Shown here in pieces: positions 53,522-63,101 of a stretch of DNA of 64,000 nt; the first letter of the stretch is position 1; the number at the start of each line of letters is the position of its first letter. The notes under the pieces are model-generated. The model saw only the letters and a list, made by a program, of their open reading frames with translations, was not told where the DNA came from and did no database searches. Position numbers and translations under genes: made by a program. This stretch comes from JAABRU01 sp050180235 (GTDB taxonomy: Bacteria > Desulfobacterota > Desulfobacteria > Desulfobacterales > Desulfococcaceae): the NCBI GenBank assembly GCA_050180235.1, contig JBFXEJ010000001.1:62001-126000 (forward strand), in the 5' to 3' direction.

Positions 53522-54391
53522 GTGAAGGAATGTCAAACTTCCCGCCTGCCCTTTGCAGTGATGAAATCCGGTGTGCTGTATTACATGGTCTACGATCAGG
53601 TCGGCAGCCTGAAACTTATTGCCGACAGCGCCGGAAATGTGGTAAAAAGGATTGAATACGACACCTTCGGGAACATCATCTCCGATTCCGCCCCGTCCTT
53701 TGAAATCCCCTTCGGTTTTGCAGGCGGACTGCATGACCGGGATACCGGGCTGGTGAGATTCGGATACCGGGACTATGACCCCGAAACCGGCCGCTGGACG
53801 GCCAAAGACCCCATAGGATTTGCGGGCGGGGATAAGGATCTGTACGGGTACTGCCTGAATGATCCGGTGAATTTTACTGATCCACTGGGATTAAGTATCG
53901 GTTCTTTTGTCGGAAATTTTGTCAAAGGTGCTGCGGTCGGTGCTGTTACTGCAGTAGCCATTGGTGCCGTTGCTGTTGGTGCTGCTGCTGTAGGCGTACC
54001 GGTGGCAGTGGTTACCGGTACACTTGGGCTGGCGGCGATAGGAGGTGCTATGATAGGCGGTGCCCAAATTGGAACAGATATCCGTGACGGCAACTGGGAC
54101 GGACTCTCTTATGACATCGGGACATTCGCAGGCGGTTTTGGGACAGCATTTGCCGGTGCCAGAATTCCGGCAATCAGCGGCGGATGTGCAGGGAATCCGG
54201 TTATCGGACGGGCGGTCGCAGAAGGTATCAATGGGGTAAAGAGCGGGCCTTTTCGTTGGAAGGATTCATTTCAGAACTATCAGTCAGGGAAAGGGTCCGT
54301 ATACGAGTGGCTCGGGACCGGCCCCAATCCGGGGAGTGCAGGGATGTCGATGACAGGCGGTGCAGGAATTGCTTCAACTACAGGTGAATGA
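53522..54391 (+). CDS. RHS tip fragment with variable C-terminal domain (2)
   Basis: 289 residues, GTG start. Residues to about 115 repeat the same RHS end (YDQVGSLKLIADSAGNVVKRIEYDTFGN, GLVRFGYRDYDPETGRWTAKDPIGFAGGDKDLYGYCLNDPVNFTDPLG), close to copy 1. The tip (residues 116-289) differs completely: Ala/Gly/Val-rich, then a WKDSFQNYQSGKG segment. Overlaps the next gene by ATGA. Exchange of tips behind a conserved core is how RHS loci diversify. Confidence 0.72.
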   Translation: MKECQTSRLPFAVMKSGVLYYMVYDQVGSLKLIADSAGNVVKRIEYDTFGNIISDSAPSFEIPFGFAGGLHDRDTGLVRFGYRDYDPETGRWTAKDPIGFAGGDKDLYGYCLNDPVNFTDPLGLSIGSFVGNFVKGAAVGAVTAVAIGAVAVGAAAVGVPVAVVTGTLGLAAIGGAMIGGAQIGTDIRDGNWDGLSYDIGTFAGGFGTAFAGARIPAISGGCAGNPVIGRAVAEGINGVKSGPFRWKDSFQNYQSGKGSVYEWLGTGPNPGSAGMSMTGGAGIASTTGE

Positions 54392-54777
54392 TGACTGAGC
54401 CAAAAGAAAAATACAGGGACATGAAAGGACACGGACAGGTGGGTCTGTGGTCTTTGCTGCCGATACTTTGCGGTGCCGGGGCGTTTGGCGGGGCAATCGG
54501 CGCAGCAAAAAGTCTGAAGCTTGAAAACATACATTTTCTGATAACCCTGTTCGAAGGTCTGACAGTCGGTGCTATCTATGCCTGGATCATTAAGACATGC
54601 GGCGGAATAGTTCTGCGACGCATGCTTCCACACCTGCAGTCAGAATGCAGGAAATTGCAGCGGAAGGCAAATTTCGCGGTGGGCGCTGTACTTGTCATTG
54701 GTTTTATCTGTTTTTTTATTGCCGGCCCCGTAGGTATGGGTATCACAATATTGTTTATCCGCCTGTTCATACAGTAG
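54388..54777 (+). CDS. Small membrane protein, candidate immunity gene (2)
   Basis: 129 residues, about three membrane segments (LLPILCGAGAFGGAIGAA, LFEGLTVGAIYAWIIKTCGGIVL, AVLVIGFICFFIAGPVGMGITILFI). Overlaps the RHS tip gene by four bases, the usual arrangement of effector and immunity genes. Function inferred from position only. Confidence 0.6.
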   Translation: MMTEPKEKYRDMKGHGQVGLWSLLPILCGAGAFGGAIGAAKSLKLENIHFLITLFEGLTVGAIYAWIIKTCGGIVLRRMLPHLQSECRKLQRKANFAVGAVLVIGFICFFIAGPVGMGITILFIRLFIQ

Positions 54778-54869
54778 CAGGCTCTCCCGTTCCCACATCT
54801 AACGCGGGAACGCACTCCGGGACGCTCTGCGTGCCGGATAACTGTCAGAACCGGGATTTTCAGGATTAA

Positions 54870-55142
54870 GGAATTGACCGGGATGAAAGCGGAACAGTTA
54901 TTCCGAAGGCGGACAGCCTCATCCGTGACAATGCCGGGCGGATCACCGCAAAAACCGAAACCTCCGGCGGTGTGACATCGGATTATGTTTATACCTATGA
55001 TCCGGCCGGACGCCTGCTGACTGTGACCAAAAACGGGACTCTCACCGAGGAATACCGTTACAACGCAAACGGCTCCAGGATTTATGAGATGAACACCCTG
55101 CGGGGGATTGCCGGAAGAAGTATGGCATATTCAGCCAGGTAG
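54870..55142 (+). pseudogene. RHS YD-repeat remnant
   Basis: No start codon, open from the TAA at 54867. Reads DRDESGTVIPKADSLIRDN…YVYTYDPAGRLLTVTKNGTLTEEYRYNANG, two YD repeats of an RHS core. The frame ends at a TAG formed where a palindromic element begins (55139). Confidence 0.75.
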
Positions 55143-55216
55143 GGTGGGCAAAAGCGCAGCGTTGCCCACCATTTCAGCAGAGAGGTGGGCACGGAAAAAC
55201 ATGTGCCCACCCTACA
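55139..55216. repeat. Palindromic element related to family 1
   Basis: GTAGGGTGGGCA at the left and TGCCCACCCTAC at the right, with GTTGCCCACCATTTCAGC inside: the family 1 core without its outer TTAGGTGATTTCC ends. Confidence 0.65.
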
Positions 55217-55409
55217 AACTGAATATTGTGATTTTTAATTTTTCCGGAAATCATAATGCAGATATATATATTTGTAAAGTCTGAATATTATAACAGCATT
55301 ACTTGTGTAGCACTACCGTTTTCTGCACACGCGGATCAGTCCGTGACAGTATCAGGTCAATGGTGAATCGGTATTATGCAGTAATACATCTGCACAGATT
55401 TTTCCTGAT

Positions 55410-57110
55410 TCATTCCTCTTCTTTCAGAAATCTGCTGATGCCATGTTCTCCCATAAGATCAAGTATCTGTGCAAACAGATGGGACAGGGGGGCTTCCCCG
55501 TTTCCGCTGAAAACCGTATAGCGATCCACATGCAGAGAAGATGCAATTTCAGGAAGTCTGTCAACAAGTCCTGCCATGACACGGGTTGGGGAAATCCTGT
55601 TTTTTATTTCCTCTTCTGTTTTCAGTCTTTCCAGCCGCAGGGTTTCCATTTCCTGATTCACTGTGGCCTGCTCCCGGATTTCCCTCAGTTTCTGCTCAAA
55701 ATTTGCAGACTGTGCTTTCAGTTCCGCAGCCAGACGTTTTTCCTTCACCTCTGTTTCTTTTTCCAGACAAAGAATTTCCAGAATTGCAGACAGTTCCCGC
55801 TGTCTCAACTCTTTTTTGTGATTGGCCTCGGTTTTATCCAGTTCAGTCCGTGCCTGCACTTCAGCGATTTTTGCTTCAGTCTCTGCCGCATTGATACGGC
55901 TTTGCGCTTCTGAAGCGGCTTTTGCAGTTTCCAGTTTGTGCTTTTCCTCATTTTTCAGAGATTCCAGTTCTGTCACCCGAATGAACTGGCGTTTGTCCTG
56001 TTCGGCTTTCTGTACAGAAGATCGTTCTGCCGCCTCATTTTCCGCTTTTTTCAACTGTTCCTGCGCACTGCGATCCTCTGTTTCCCGTTTTACTCTTTCC
56101 TCCAGTTCCACCCTGTGCGTTTCACTTTCTGTTTTTGCCCGAAGAATCCGGGTTTTTTTGTCAGTCTCACAGTTGAGAGCCTCCATTTCCTCAGTATGTT
56201 CAGCTTTCTGCTTCTGTATGGACTGATCGGTTTCCATCCGGCTCTGCGCGGCAGCCAGCCGCAGCCCGTCTCTGGTTTTCTGCTGCAAATCTTCAAATAC
56301 ACTGGAAGACAGAATTGTCACCCGTTCAATTCCCACCTGATCAAACAGAATGCCCCAGCTTCTTTCCACTCTTTCCAGTTGGGATTTGAGATTCAGGCCG
56401 ATTTCATCTTTCTTGGTCAGCGCGTCCTCAATGGAAATATTGGCAATGATATGCCGGATGGCTTCTGTGCAGATGGTTCTGAGAATGCGGTTGGTGTTGC
56501 CCATGGGATGATTGCGATCAGTGAAATCCAGCGATCTGACCGCGATTTCCGGTTTTTCCGGATCAATCCGCCAGCACGCATAGCCGTCAATGCGCAGGCC
56601 CTGATAGTTTTTGTTGGCATTGTCTGAGGTGAAATACACGGTCTGCACAGCAGCAGGGAATTTCAGAAAGCGTTTTCCGATTTTGAAATATTTTCCCCCC
56701 AGCACCGGTTTTGCATCCCTGACACCAATCTGCACGATATATTCATTGGGCAGCGCATGTTCAAAAAACAGGGAGCGGAAGCTGCTGACTTTTGTGGGAC
56801 GGGTTTTTATGGTCTGGGATTCTGAAAGATAGGGATCCGTCATAATATTGCTCCTTTTGCCCATTGCTTTGTTTTTTTTCTGACCGGGACCTGCCGCTGT
56901 CTGAAGGTTGTTTTGTCCTCTCACTGTAGCAAAATTTGTTTCCTCCATTCCCCCGTCAGAATCCAAATCAATCTCCAGATCAGGTTCATGCTCTTCGGAC
57001 TCTGACAGGGCCTGCTGCAAAAGGTCTTGGGATTCATCCTCATCCAGCCCCAGTTGCAGACGCTGGCTTTCCACAAATTTTTCCATTTCCGCTCGTTTGC
57101 CGGTTTTCAT
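55410..57110 (-). CDS. SPFH/band-7 domain protein with long coiled coil
   Basis: 566 residues from ATG 57110, which has AAGGAGG five bases upstream; the frame opens at 57230. After an acidic N-terminal region (residues 1-90) comes an SPFH domain (about 100-255; IVQIGVRDAKPVLGGKYFKIGKRFLKF… DRNHPMGNTNRILRTICTEAIRHI). Then follows about 230 residues of Glu/Lys/Ala-rich coiled coil typical of flotillin-like proteins. No membrane anchor is evident. A second start at ATG 56842 has an equally good AAGGAG site and would give a shorter protein beginning at the SPFH domain. Membrane-microdomain or stress role is inference. Confidence 0.78.
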   Translation of the reverse strand: MKTGKRAEMEKFVESQRLQLGLDEDESQDLLQQALSESEEHEPDLEIDLDSDGGMEETNFATVRGQNNLQTAAGPGQKKNKAMGKRSNIMTDPYLSESQTIKTRPTKVSSFRSLFFEHALPNEYIVQIGVRDAKPVLGGKYFKIGKRFLKFPAAVQTVYFTSDNANKNYQGLRIDGYACWRIDPEKPEIAVRSLDFTDRNHPMGNTNRILRTICTEAIRHIIANISIEDALTKKDEIGLNLKSQLERVERSWGILFDQVGIERVTILSSSVFEDLQQKTRDGLRLAAAQSRMETDQSIQKQKAEHTEEMEALNCETDKKTRILRAKTESETHRVELEERVKRETEDRSAQEQLKKAENEAAERSSVQKAEQDKRQFIRVTELESLKNEEKHKLETAKAASEAQSRINAAETEAKIAEVQARTELDKTEANHKKELRQRELSAILEILCLEKETEVKEKRLAAELKAQSANFEQKLREIREQATVNQEMETLRLERLKTEEEIKNRISPTRVMAGLVDRLPEIASSLHVDRYTVFSGNGEAPLSHLFAQILDLMGEHGISRFLKEEE

Positions 57111-57539
57111 ATGCACCTCCTTTTGAAGAGGAAAGAAAAAAAGCAGTTCTCTCCCCGCATTTTCACTCTGATCTGCTGCTGTCAGGGAGAGGTTTTCCAC
57201 CTGTTTATGCTCACGAATCTTAATTTCCATTTGGCAGAAATGAAGATCAGCACCGGTTCAGAAATATTTTCAATATCAGTTCACCGGAATTTTTGAATCA
57301 GTCTGTTACCTCATATCATAATCGGATCTCTTATGGCAAATACAGACTTCAGAAAAATGACTGATGGATCATACAATTCTCCATTGATTTGATATAATAC
57401 CGTCAGTTTTTCCGCTGTTGAGTGTTTGCAAAAAACCGCTCCGCTTAATTTTTGCACTCCTCCGGATTTGCATTCCGGATTGTATAAAACCAATGACGAA
57501 TTGGTATCAATCTCTTTTCCTAATGACAGTCCATGTCTT
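57111..57539. other. Intergenic region with family 2 element
   Basis: Mostly occupied by the family 2 element at 57371-57507. No gene supported. Confidence 0.6.
57371..57507. repeat. Family 2 element, copy d
   Basis: Left ATACAATTCTCCATTGATTT, right AACCAATGACGAATTGGTAT; the centre contains the GCAAAAAACCGCTCCGC palindrome (57427-57457). Lies between the SPFH gene and the MFS gene. Confidence 0.68.
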
Positions 57540-58730
57540 TTATTTGCACACATTTCTCCGCTGCGCTGTGCAGAAAAGAAACAGCACCAAACCCAAAGTC
57601 ATCATCCCCGCGCCAAAGGAGAAAATTTTCCGCATTTCAAACAGATCCATCAGAATTCCTGCCAGAAACGCGCCTGCCATCATGCCCATGCTGTGACCCA
57701 TTGTAAGCAGGGCCATGACCGATCCCATTGCCTTTGTCTGTGCGCCCTTCTGCACAGCAATTGCCATAAGCGGAGCCATAGACATACTTCCGCCAAGTCC
57801 AAAAAGGATATTGGCAGAAAACAAATCCCGGAATCCTGCTGCCCATTCAAACAGGAACATGGAACAGGTCACAAGCAGACCCCCGATAATAATCATCCCT
57901 TTTTTGTTTCTCCTGTCTGCAATATATCCCATGGGAATCTGCAAAGCCCCGCTGGTAAAAACGCCCACCATGACCAGTATGCCGATGGAGGATGCGGAAA
58001 GTTTAAACTCGGCACTGGCAAAGACCGGCAGAAATCCCCATATGATGCCAATGCAGGCCGTATACACAAAGCGGAACAGAACAATGCCGTCAATTTCCCT
58101 GTCTTTCATAAGCATTATCCAGGGAACAGGAAGTCGCCCGCGGGAACTCATCTGTTCCGAACCAATGGGCGGCAGCAGAATCAGACTGAACAGAAAACTG
58201 AAAAAAGACAGTATTCCCATAGTGATAAAGGCCGTGTTCAGTCCGAAACGGTCACTCAGGGTTCCGCCAAGCAGAGGGCCGATGCTCAGACCGATAAAGG
58301 TGGACATATTGAACAGTCCCATGACAAAGCCCTCCCGCTTTTCCGGTGTAAGATCACCCACATATGCCTGCGTTACCGGCCAGATCATGGCAGAGGCTAT
58401 GCCCTGTATGAAACGGATGGCAATCAGCATTTCCACATTGCTTACAGTGATAAAAGCAAAGGATACAAGGCTGTATCCCAGCAGTCCCGTGACAATAAAT
58501 GGTTTGCGGCCCCATCTGTCTGAATATCTACCGAAATACGGGAGAAAAAAGGTGCGGGACATGGAGAACGCTCCGAAAAGCAGGCCGATATAAAGCCCGC
58601 TGGCTCCCATGTCATGAGCATACACAGGCAGAAGGGGAACCACAATCCCCACGCCTGTAATGGTCGTAAATATGGAAAAAAAGAGTGTGGCAAATATTTT
58701 TTTTTCCGCTTTTTCCATCTGTGCTGTCAT
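57540..58730 (-). CDS. MFS transporter
   Basis: About 396 residues from ATG 58730, where 13 residues precede the first helix; the open frame reaches ATG 58928 but adds a non-hydrophobic tail. Twelve membrane helices and MFS motif A variants (RYSDRWGRKP) plus DLTPEKREG are visible. Resembles drug/proton antiporters (TetA-like), but the substrate cannot be predicted. Cytoplasmic membrane. Starts are poorly supported by Shine-Dalgarno sites. Confidence 0.85.
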   Translation of the reverse strand: MTAQMEKAEKKIFATLFFSIFTTITGVGIVVPLLPVYAHDMGASGLYIGLLFGAFSMSRTFFLPYFGRYSDRWGRKPFIVTGLLGYSLVSFAFITVSNVEMLIAIRFIQGIASAMIWPVTQAYVGDLTPEKREGFVMGLFNMSTFIGLSIGPLLGGTLSDRFGLNTAFITMGILSFFSFLFSLILLPPIGSEQMSSRGRLPVPWIMLMKDREIDGIVLFRFVYTACIGIIWGFLPVFASAEFKLSASSIGILVMVGVFTSGALQIPMGYIADRRNKKGMIIIGGLLVTCSMFLFEWAAGFRDLFSANILFGLGGSMSMAPLMAIAVQKGAQTKAMGSVMALLTMGHSMGMMAGAFLAGILMDLFEMRKIFSFGAGMMTLGLVLFLFCTAQRRNVCK

Positions 58731-59207
58731 AATTTGCTGTCTGTCTTTCTTTTGCAGTGATTTTTTCGGCATACTGACAAATGCCGGGCATTCAATATCA
58801 GACCTTTGGGATTTGATCAAAGGGTTAAACAGCATCCGCATATCATGGTTCTTTATAACAATATTGAATTGTTTATAAAAAATTTGATTTTGCAGAAATT
58901 GTTTTTTTATGGTCAAAAATACGGACAAAATTTTCCGGACTGGTGCAAACTTTCAGTTCGGCACTCCTTTGGACAGGTTTTTTCCCCTGTCTGAAAAAAA
59001 TTGTCAAAACCCTGCTTGACAGAATCCTGCATTCGTTGTAACCCTTTGCTGATTCATCTGCAACTTTGGAAAAGTGGAATTTTTTAACCTGATGCGGGGC
59101 AGTGTTCAGGTGTCAGGAAATAAGTACTGAACACTGAAACCTGAATACTGAAACCTCAACCCCCTTATTCCCTGATACCCTTTTATTTTTATCCGGAAAC
59201 ACAGCCT
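58731..59207. other. Intergenic region upstream of the acyl-CoA dehydrogenase
   Basis: A possible promoter (TTGACA at 59017-59022, a 17-base spacer, TAACCC) precedes short direct repeats of the CTGAAACCTGAATACTGAAACC type at 59125-59160. No gene. Confidence 0.45.
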
Positions 59208-60356
59208 ATGGATTTCAACCCCTGCATGAAGCACAAGGTGGTGCGCAAGACCGTCCGGGAATTTGCCGAGACCGAGCTTGCGCCCATTGTCTATGACATT
59301 GACCGGGAAGCCCGTTTTCCCCGTGAAGTGATTGAAAAAATGCGTCCCCTGGGCTTTTTCGGTCTCCAAACACCCAAAGAATACGGCGGAACCGGAACCG
59401 ACAGCATCAGCTATGCCATTGTCATTGAAGAACTTTCCCGTGTCAGCGCGGCTGTGGGACTCTGCATCACTGTCCACAACAGCGTAGGTGCATATCCCAT
59501 TGCCAAATTCGGCACTGAAACCCAGAAAAAACGATTTCTTCCCGCGCTGGCCGGAGGGGAACGCATTGGAGCGTTCTGCCTGACCGAAGCCAATGCCGGT
59601 TCAGATGCGGGCGGGGTGGAAACCCATGCAGTAAAAGACGGGGACGGCTATGTTCTCAACGGCACAAAGATATTTGTGACCAACGGCGGCGTGTGCGGAA
59701 CAGCTTTGGTTTTTGCCGTGACTGATCCGGATGACGCCCGGCGCAGAGCCAGTGTTTTCGTTGTGGAAAATGGCATGCCCGGTTTTTCAGTCGGAGAAAT
59801 CGAAGACCTTTGCGGAATGCGTGCCAATCCGGTTTCCTCTCTTTTCTTTGAGGACTGCCGGGTTTCGGATGCCCATCTGCTGGGACGTGCCGGAGACGGC
59901 ATCAAAATCGGGCTGGCTGCTCTGGATACCGGCAGAATCGGCATTGCAGCGCAGGCTCTGGGCATTGCACAGGCTGCTTTTGAAGCCTCGGTTCGTTATG
60001 CCAAAGAACGCCAGCAGTTTGGCAAACCCATTTCCGCATTTCAGACCATACAGAATTATCTTGCTGATATGTCAACTGAAATTGATGCAGGCCGTCTGCT
60101 GCTCTACCGTGCCTGTGCGTACAAGGAAGCAGGCCGTGCCTTTGGTCCTGAAGCTGCCAAAGCCAAACTCTTTTGCAGCGGGCTGGCAAAACGGGTTACG
60201 GATCTGGCTGTGCAGATTCATGGCGGTTACGGATACAGCAAGGAATATGATGTGGAACGCTATTTCCGGGATGCCAAAGTCACGGAAATCTATGAAGGAA
60301 CCAGCGAAGTGCAGCGCATGGTCATTGCCCGTGCTGTGCTGGCTCAGCCGGTGTGA
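59208..60356 (+). CDS. Acyl-CoA dehydrogenase, short-chain type
   Basis: 382 residues, FAD enzyme that oxidises acyl-CoA to trans-2-enoyl-CoA and passes electrons to EtfAB. Signatures: GAFCLTEANAGSDAGG (FAD/substrate), QIHGGYGYSKEYDVERYFRDAKV and EIYEGTSEVQ with the catalytic Glu of butyryl-CoA dehydrogenases. Length is normal. In the window it is the likely direct partner of the etfBA/FeS oxidoreductase block, though it is 10 kb away. Confidence 0.94.
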   Translation: MDFNPCMKHKVVRKTVREFAETELAPIVYDIDREARFPREVIEKMRPLGFFGLQTPKEYGGTGTDSISYAIVIEELSRVSAAVGLCITVHNSVGAYPIAKFGTETQKKRFLPALAGGERIGAFCLTEANAGSDAGGVETHAVKDGDGYVLNGTKIFVTNGGVCGTALVFAVTDPDDARRRASVFVVENGMPGFSVGEIEDLCGMRANPVSSLFFEDCRVSDAHLLGRAGDGIKIGLAALDTGRIGIAAQALGIAQAAFEASVRYAKERQQFGKPISAFQTIQNYLADMSTEIDAGRLLLYRACAYKEAGRAFGPEAAKAKLFCSGLAKRVTDLAVQIHGGYGYSKEYDVERYFRDAKVTEIYEGTSEVQRMVIARAVLAQPV

Positions 60357-60380
60357 AAGTCTGTCAAAGGAGAATTCACC

Positions 60381-61931
60381 ATGAAACGGTTTTTCAACAT
60401 CGCCGGACCCTGTTTTCCGGATGAGCATTATATGATTCCCTCAGAACGGAGAATCAAGGGACTGAGAGAACTGATAGATCAGAAACAGTATTTTGTCATC
60501 CATGCGGCGCGGCAGTCCGGCAAGACCACTCTGCTGCTGGATTGGATGAACCGCCTGAACAGTGAAGGGAGATACTATACCCTGTACTGCACCCTTGAAT
60601 CCGCACAGGGAATTGCTGAGCCGGAAAAAGGCATTCCGGCCATCGTCAGAAGGCTGGCTGATGAAGTGAAACTCATTGAGCCGGAGGGAAAATATTCCAT
60701 AGCCCATAATACTGATTTTTCAAATTATACCAATATATTGAGAAATGAGTTGACAGATTTGTGCAGGAAACTGGACAAACCCGCACTGATTCTCTTTGAC
60801 GAGGCAGACTGCCTGGCAAACGGCACACTCATAGCCTTTCTTCGCCAGCTTCGGGACGGATATGTGAACCGTTCCCGAATCCCCTTTGTGCATTCCATCG
60901 GATTAATCGGAATGCGCAACATCCGGGATTACAAAGGCAAAATCCGGGAGGAACGGGGAACACTGGGCAGTGCAAGTCCGTTCAATATTGTCACCAAAGC
61001 CCTGACGCTGAAAAATTTCACCAAAGAGGAAGTGGAAGAACTTTACCGTCAGCACACACAGGAAACCGGGCAGGCATTTCCCCCGGATGTCATTGATTCT
61101 GTATATAATTATACAGGCGGACAGCCCTGGCTGGTCAATGCTGTGGCAAGAGAAATTGTAACGGAAATTCTGGAATCGGATTATACAAAAACGATCTGTC
61201 CTGAACACGTTGAAAAAGCAGTTGAAACAATTATCAGAAGACGGGACACCCACATTGACAGTCTTCTCATGCGCCTGCAGGAGAAACGGGTGATAAAAAT
61301 TGTGGAACCGATAATTACCGGTGAGGAAAAACAGTTTGCGTCATTGGATGACGATCTCCAGTTTGTCCGGGATTTGGGTCTGATAAAAATCGAAAACGGC
61401 AGAATCACCCCTTCCTGTCCCATGTATGAGGAAGTCATGGTGCGGTATCTGGGCATGGCCGACCGTCTGGATCATCAGAAATATCATCTTTCGGTCTATG
61501 CGGAAAAGGGAAAACTGGACATGAAAAAACTTCTCACCGATTTCCAGCAGTTCTGGCGGGAAAATTCGGAAATATGGCAGGAAAGATTTCAGTACAGAGA
61601 GGCCGCACCGCACCTGATTCTCATGGCTTTTTTCCAGAGAATCCTCAACACCGGAGGCAGGGTTGACCGGGAAATGGCAACCGGCAGGGGCAGAATTGAT
61701 CTGTGCATTCATTATGAAAATCAGCGGTATCCGGTGGAAATCAAAATCCGGAGGGACAAAAACACTTTGGAAGAGGGGAAAAAGCAGTTGTCCGGATACA
61801 TGGACACACTCGGATGTGCGGAGGGCTGGCTGGTCATGTTTGACCGGAGAAAGAAAACGCCGTGGAAAACAAAACTGTTCTGGAAAACCTCAGCATATGA
61901 ACACCGGACTGTCCACGCTGTGGGCTGTTAA
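60381..61931 (+). CDS. AAA-like ATPase fused to a PD-(D/E)XK nuclease-like domain
   Basis: 516 residues. Walker A AARQSGKTT (42-50) and Walker B LILFDEAD (about 137-144); a STAND/AAA-like ATPase with GGQPWLVNAVARE typical of the family. The C-terminal ~80 residues carry GRIDLCIHYENQRYPVEIKIRR, a D…ExK nuclease-type site. Starts 24 bases after the acyl-CoA dehydrogenase stop, with AAAGGAG upstream. Function unknown; ATPase-nuclease fusions of this kind are suspected defence or mobile-element proteins. Confidence 0.82.
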   Translation: MKRFFNIAGPCFPDEHYMIPSERRIKGLRELIDQKQYFVIHAARQSGKTTLLLDWMNRLNSEGRYYTLYCTLESAQGIAEPEKGIPAIVRRLADEVKLIEPEGKYSIAHNTDFSNYTNILRNELTDLCRKLDKPALILFDEADCLANGTLIAFLRQLRDGYVNRSRIPFVHSIGLIGMRNIRDYKGKIREERGTLGSASPFNIVTKALTLKNFTKEEVEELYRQHTQETGQAFPPDVIDSVYNYTGGQPWLVNAVAREIVTEILESDYTKTICPEHVEKAVETIIRRRDTHIDSLLMRLQEKRVIKIVEPIITGEEKQFASLDDDLQFVRDLGLIKIENGRITPSCPMYEEVMVRYLGMADRLDHQKYHLSVYAEKGKLDMKKLLTDFQQFWRENSEIWQERFQYREAAPHLILMAFFQRILNTGGRVDREMATGRGRIDLCIHYENQRYPVEIKIRRDKNTLEEGKKQLSGYMDTLGCAEGWLVMFDRRKKTPWKTKLFWKTSAYEHRTVHAVGC

Positions 61932-62122
61932 GTGATTTCCAGAAAAGAATATTCCTGTTCAGTTTTCACAGGAATCGCTGAACATAAGACCTTCAAACTA
62001 TAGTTCTTTTACCAACTTTTGTCCCTGTAAAACCGGAGGAGTGCAAAAATTAAGCGGAGCGGTTTTTTGCACAGTCATAAAGGACAAATGTTAAGGAAAA
62101 TACGATAAAAAAAATAACAATT
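61932..62122. other. Short gap with repeat pieces
   Basis: A partial family 1b sequence (TTAAGTGATTTCCAGAAAAG at 61928) and the 32-bp palindromic motif (62041-62072). Confidence 0.55.
62041..62072. repeat. Conserved 32-bp palindromic motif, copy 3 (inverted)
   Basis: Exactly the reverse complement of 21481-21512. Confidence 0.85.
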
Positions 62123-63013
62123 ATGACAAAACAGATTACATCCGAAGAAGCAAAAGAAAGTTCTTTTTTGCCGGGGGATATGGAAAGTTCTGAATCCTCT
62201 CCAAACCGCTGTGCTTTCCGCAACGATGAGGCAGGTGTCTGGCTTTATCATGCCAACTGCATGGAATTTATGGATATGATCATCAGCAAACATCCTGAAG
62301 GCAAATTTGATATGATCTTTGCTGATCCGCCCTATTTTCTGTCAAACGGCGGCATTACCTGTCAGGCAGGGAAGATGGTCAAAGTGGATAAAGGCCGGTG
62401 GGACAAATCCAAAGGCCCTGAAATGAATCATGAATTCAATCTGGCATGGCTTTCCGGATGTCAGAAAATATTGAAACCCAACGGAACCATCTGGGTATCC
62501 GGAACCCATCATGTGATTCATTCTGCGGGTTATGCCATGCAGCAGCTTGGAATGAAAATTCTCAATGATATAACATGGGAAAAACCCAATCCGCCCCCGA
62601 ATCTGTCATGCCGTTATTTTACCCATTCAACAGAAACAATCATCTGGGCGGCCAAAAATGAAAAATCAAAGCATTGTTTCAATTACGATATGATGCGTGA
62701 GATCAACAATGGCAAACAGATGAAGTCCGTATGGACGATGACTGCTCCCAACGGTGAGGAAAAAAAATTCGGAAAACATCCGACACAGAAGCCTTTGCAG
62801 CTTTTGGAAAGAATTATCATGGCAGGCACAGCCGAAGGCGATTGGGTATTTGATCCTTTTTCCGGCAGTTCAACAACCGGTGTGGCATCTGTCAAACTGG
62901 GAAGAAAATTTGTCGGATGTGAACTGGAAAGCGAATTTGTGAAACTGTCTGCAAAACGTCTTGAAGCAGCAATCAATAACAAGGCATCCTGCCTTGATTT
63001 TACAGGAAAGTAG
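62123..63013 (+). CDS. Beta-class DNA methyltransferase
   Basis: 296 residues. Catalytic ADPPYFLSNGG (about 71-81) comes before HPTQKPLQLLERI and the SAM motif DPFSGSSTTG (about 250-259), the order of beta-class N6-adenine or N4-cytosine enzymes. ADPPYFLSNGGI is reminiscent of DpnA-type methylases, but specificity is not certain. ATG 62123 is used; ATG 62180 is an alternative. Adjacent to the AAA-nuclease fusion. A 3' tandem duplication repeats its last codons. Confidence 0.88.
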   Translation: MTKQITSEEAKESSFLPGDMESSESSPNRCAFRNDEAGVWLYHANCMEFMDMIISKHPEGKFDMIFADPPYFLSNGGITCQAGKMVKVDKGRWDKSKGPEMNHEFNLAWLSGCQKILKPNGTIWVSGTHHVIHSAGYAMQQLGMKILNDITWEKPNPPPNLSCRYFTHSTETIIWAAKNEKSKHCFNYDMMREINNGKQMKSVWTMTAPNGEEKKFGKHPTQKPLQLLERIIMAGTAEGDWVFDPFSGSSTTGVASVKLGRKFVGCELESEFVKLSAKRLEAAINNKASCLDFTGK

Positions 63014-63077
63014 CGCAAGCTTCCAGCTTGCGTAATGTATTAAATCAATAACAAGGCATTCCACCTTGATTTTACAA
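62971..63077. repeat. Imperfect tandem duplication at the methyltransferase 3' end
   Basis: AATCAATAACAAGGCAT…TTGATTTTACA occurs at 62971-63005 and again at 63043-63077. Between them is the palindrome CGCAAGCTTCCAGCTTGCG (63014-63032). Confidence 0.75.
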
Positions 63078-63101
63078 CAGAAAATATCCCACAGAAACTA
63101 C

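Noticed and set aside
57426..58523. 365-codon plus-strand frame opposite the MFS gene
   Set aside because: His/Lys/Gln-rich shadow of a membrane-protein gene.
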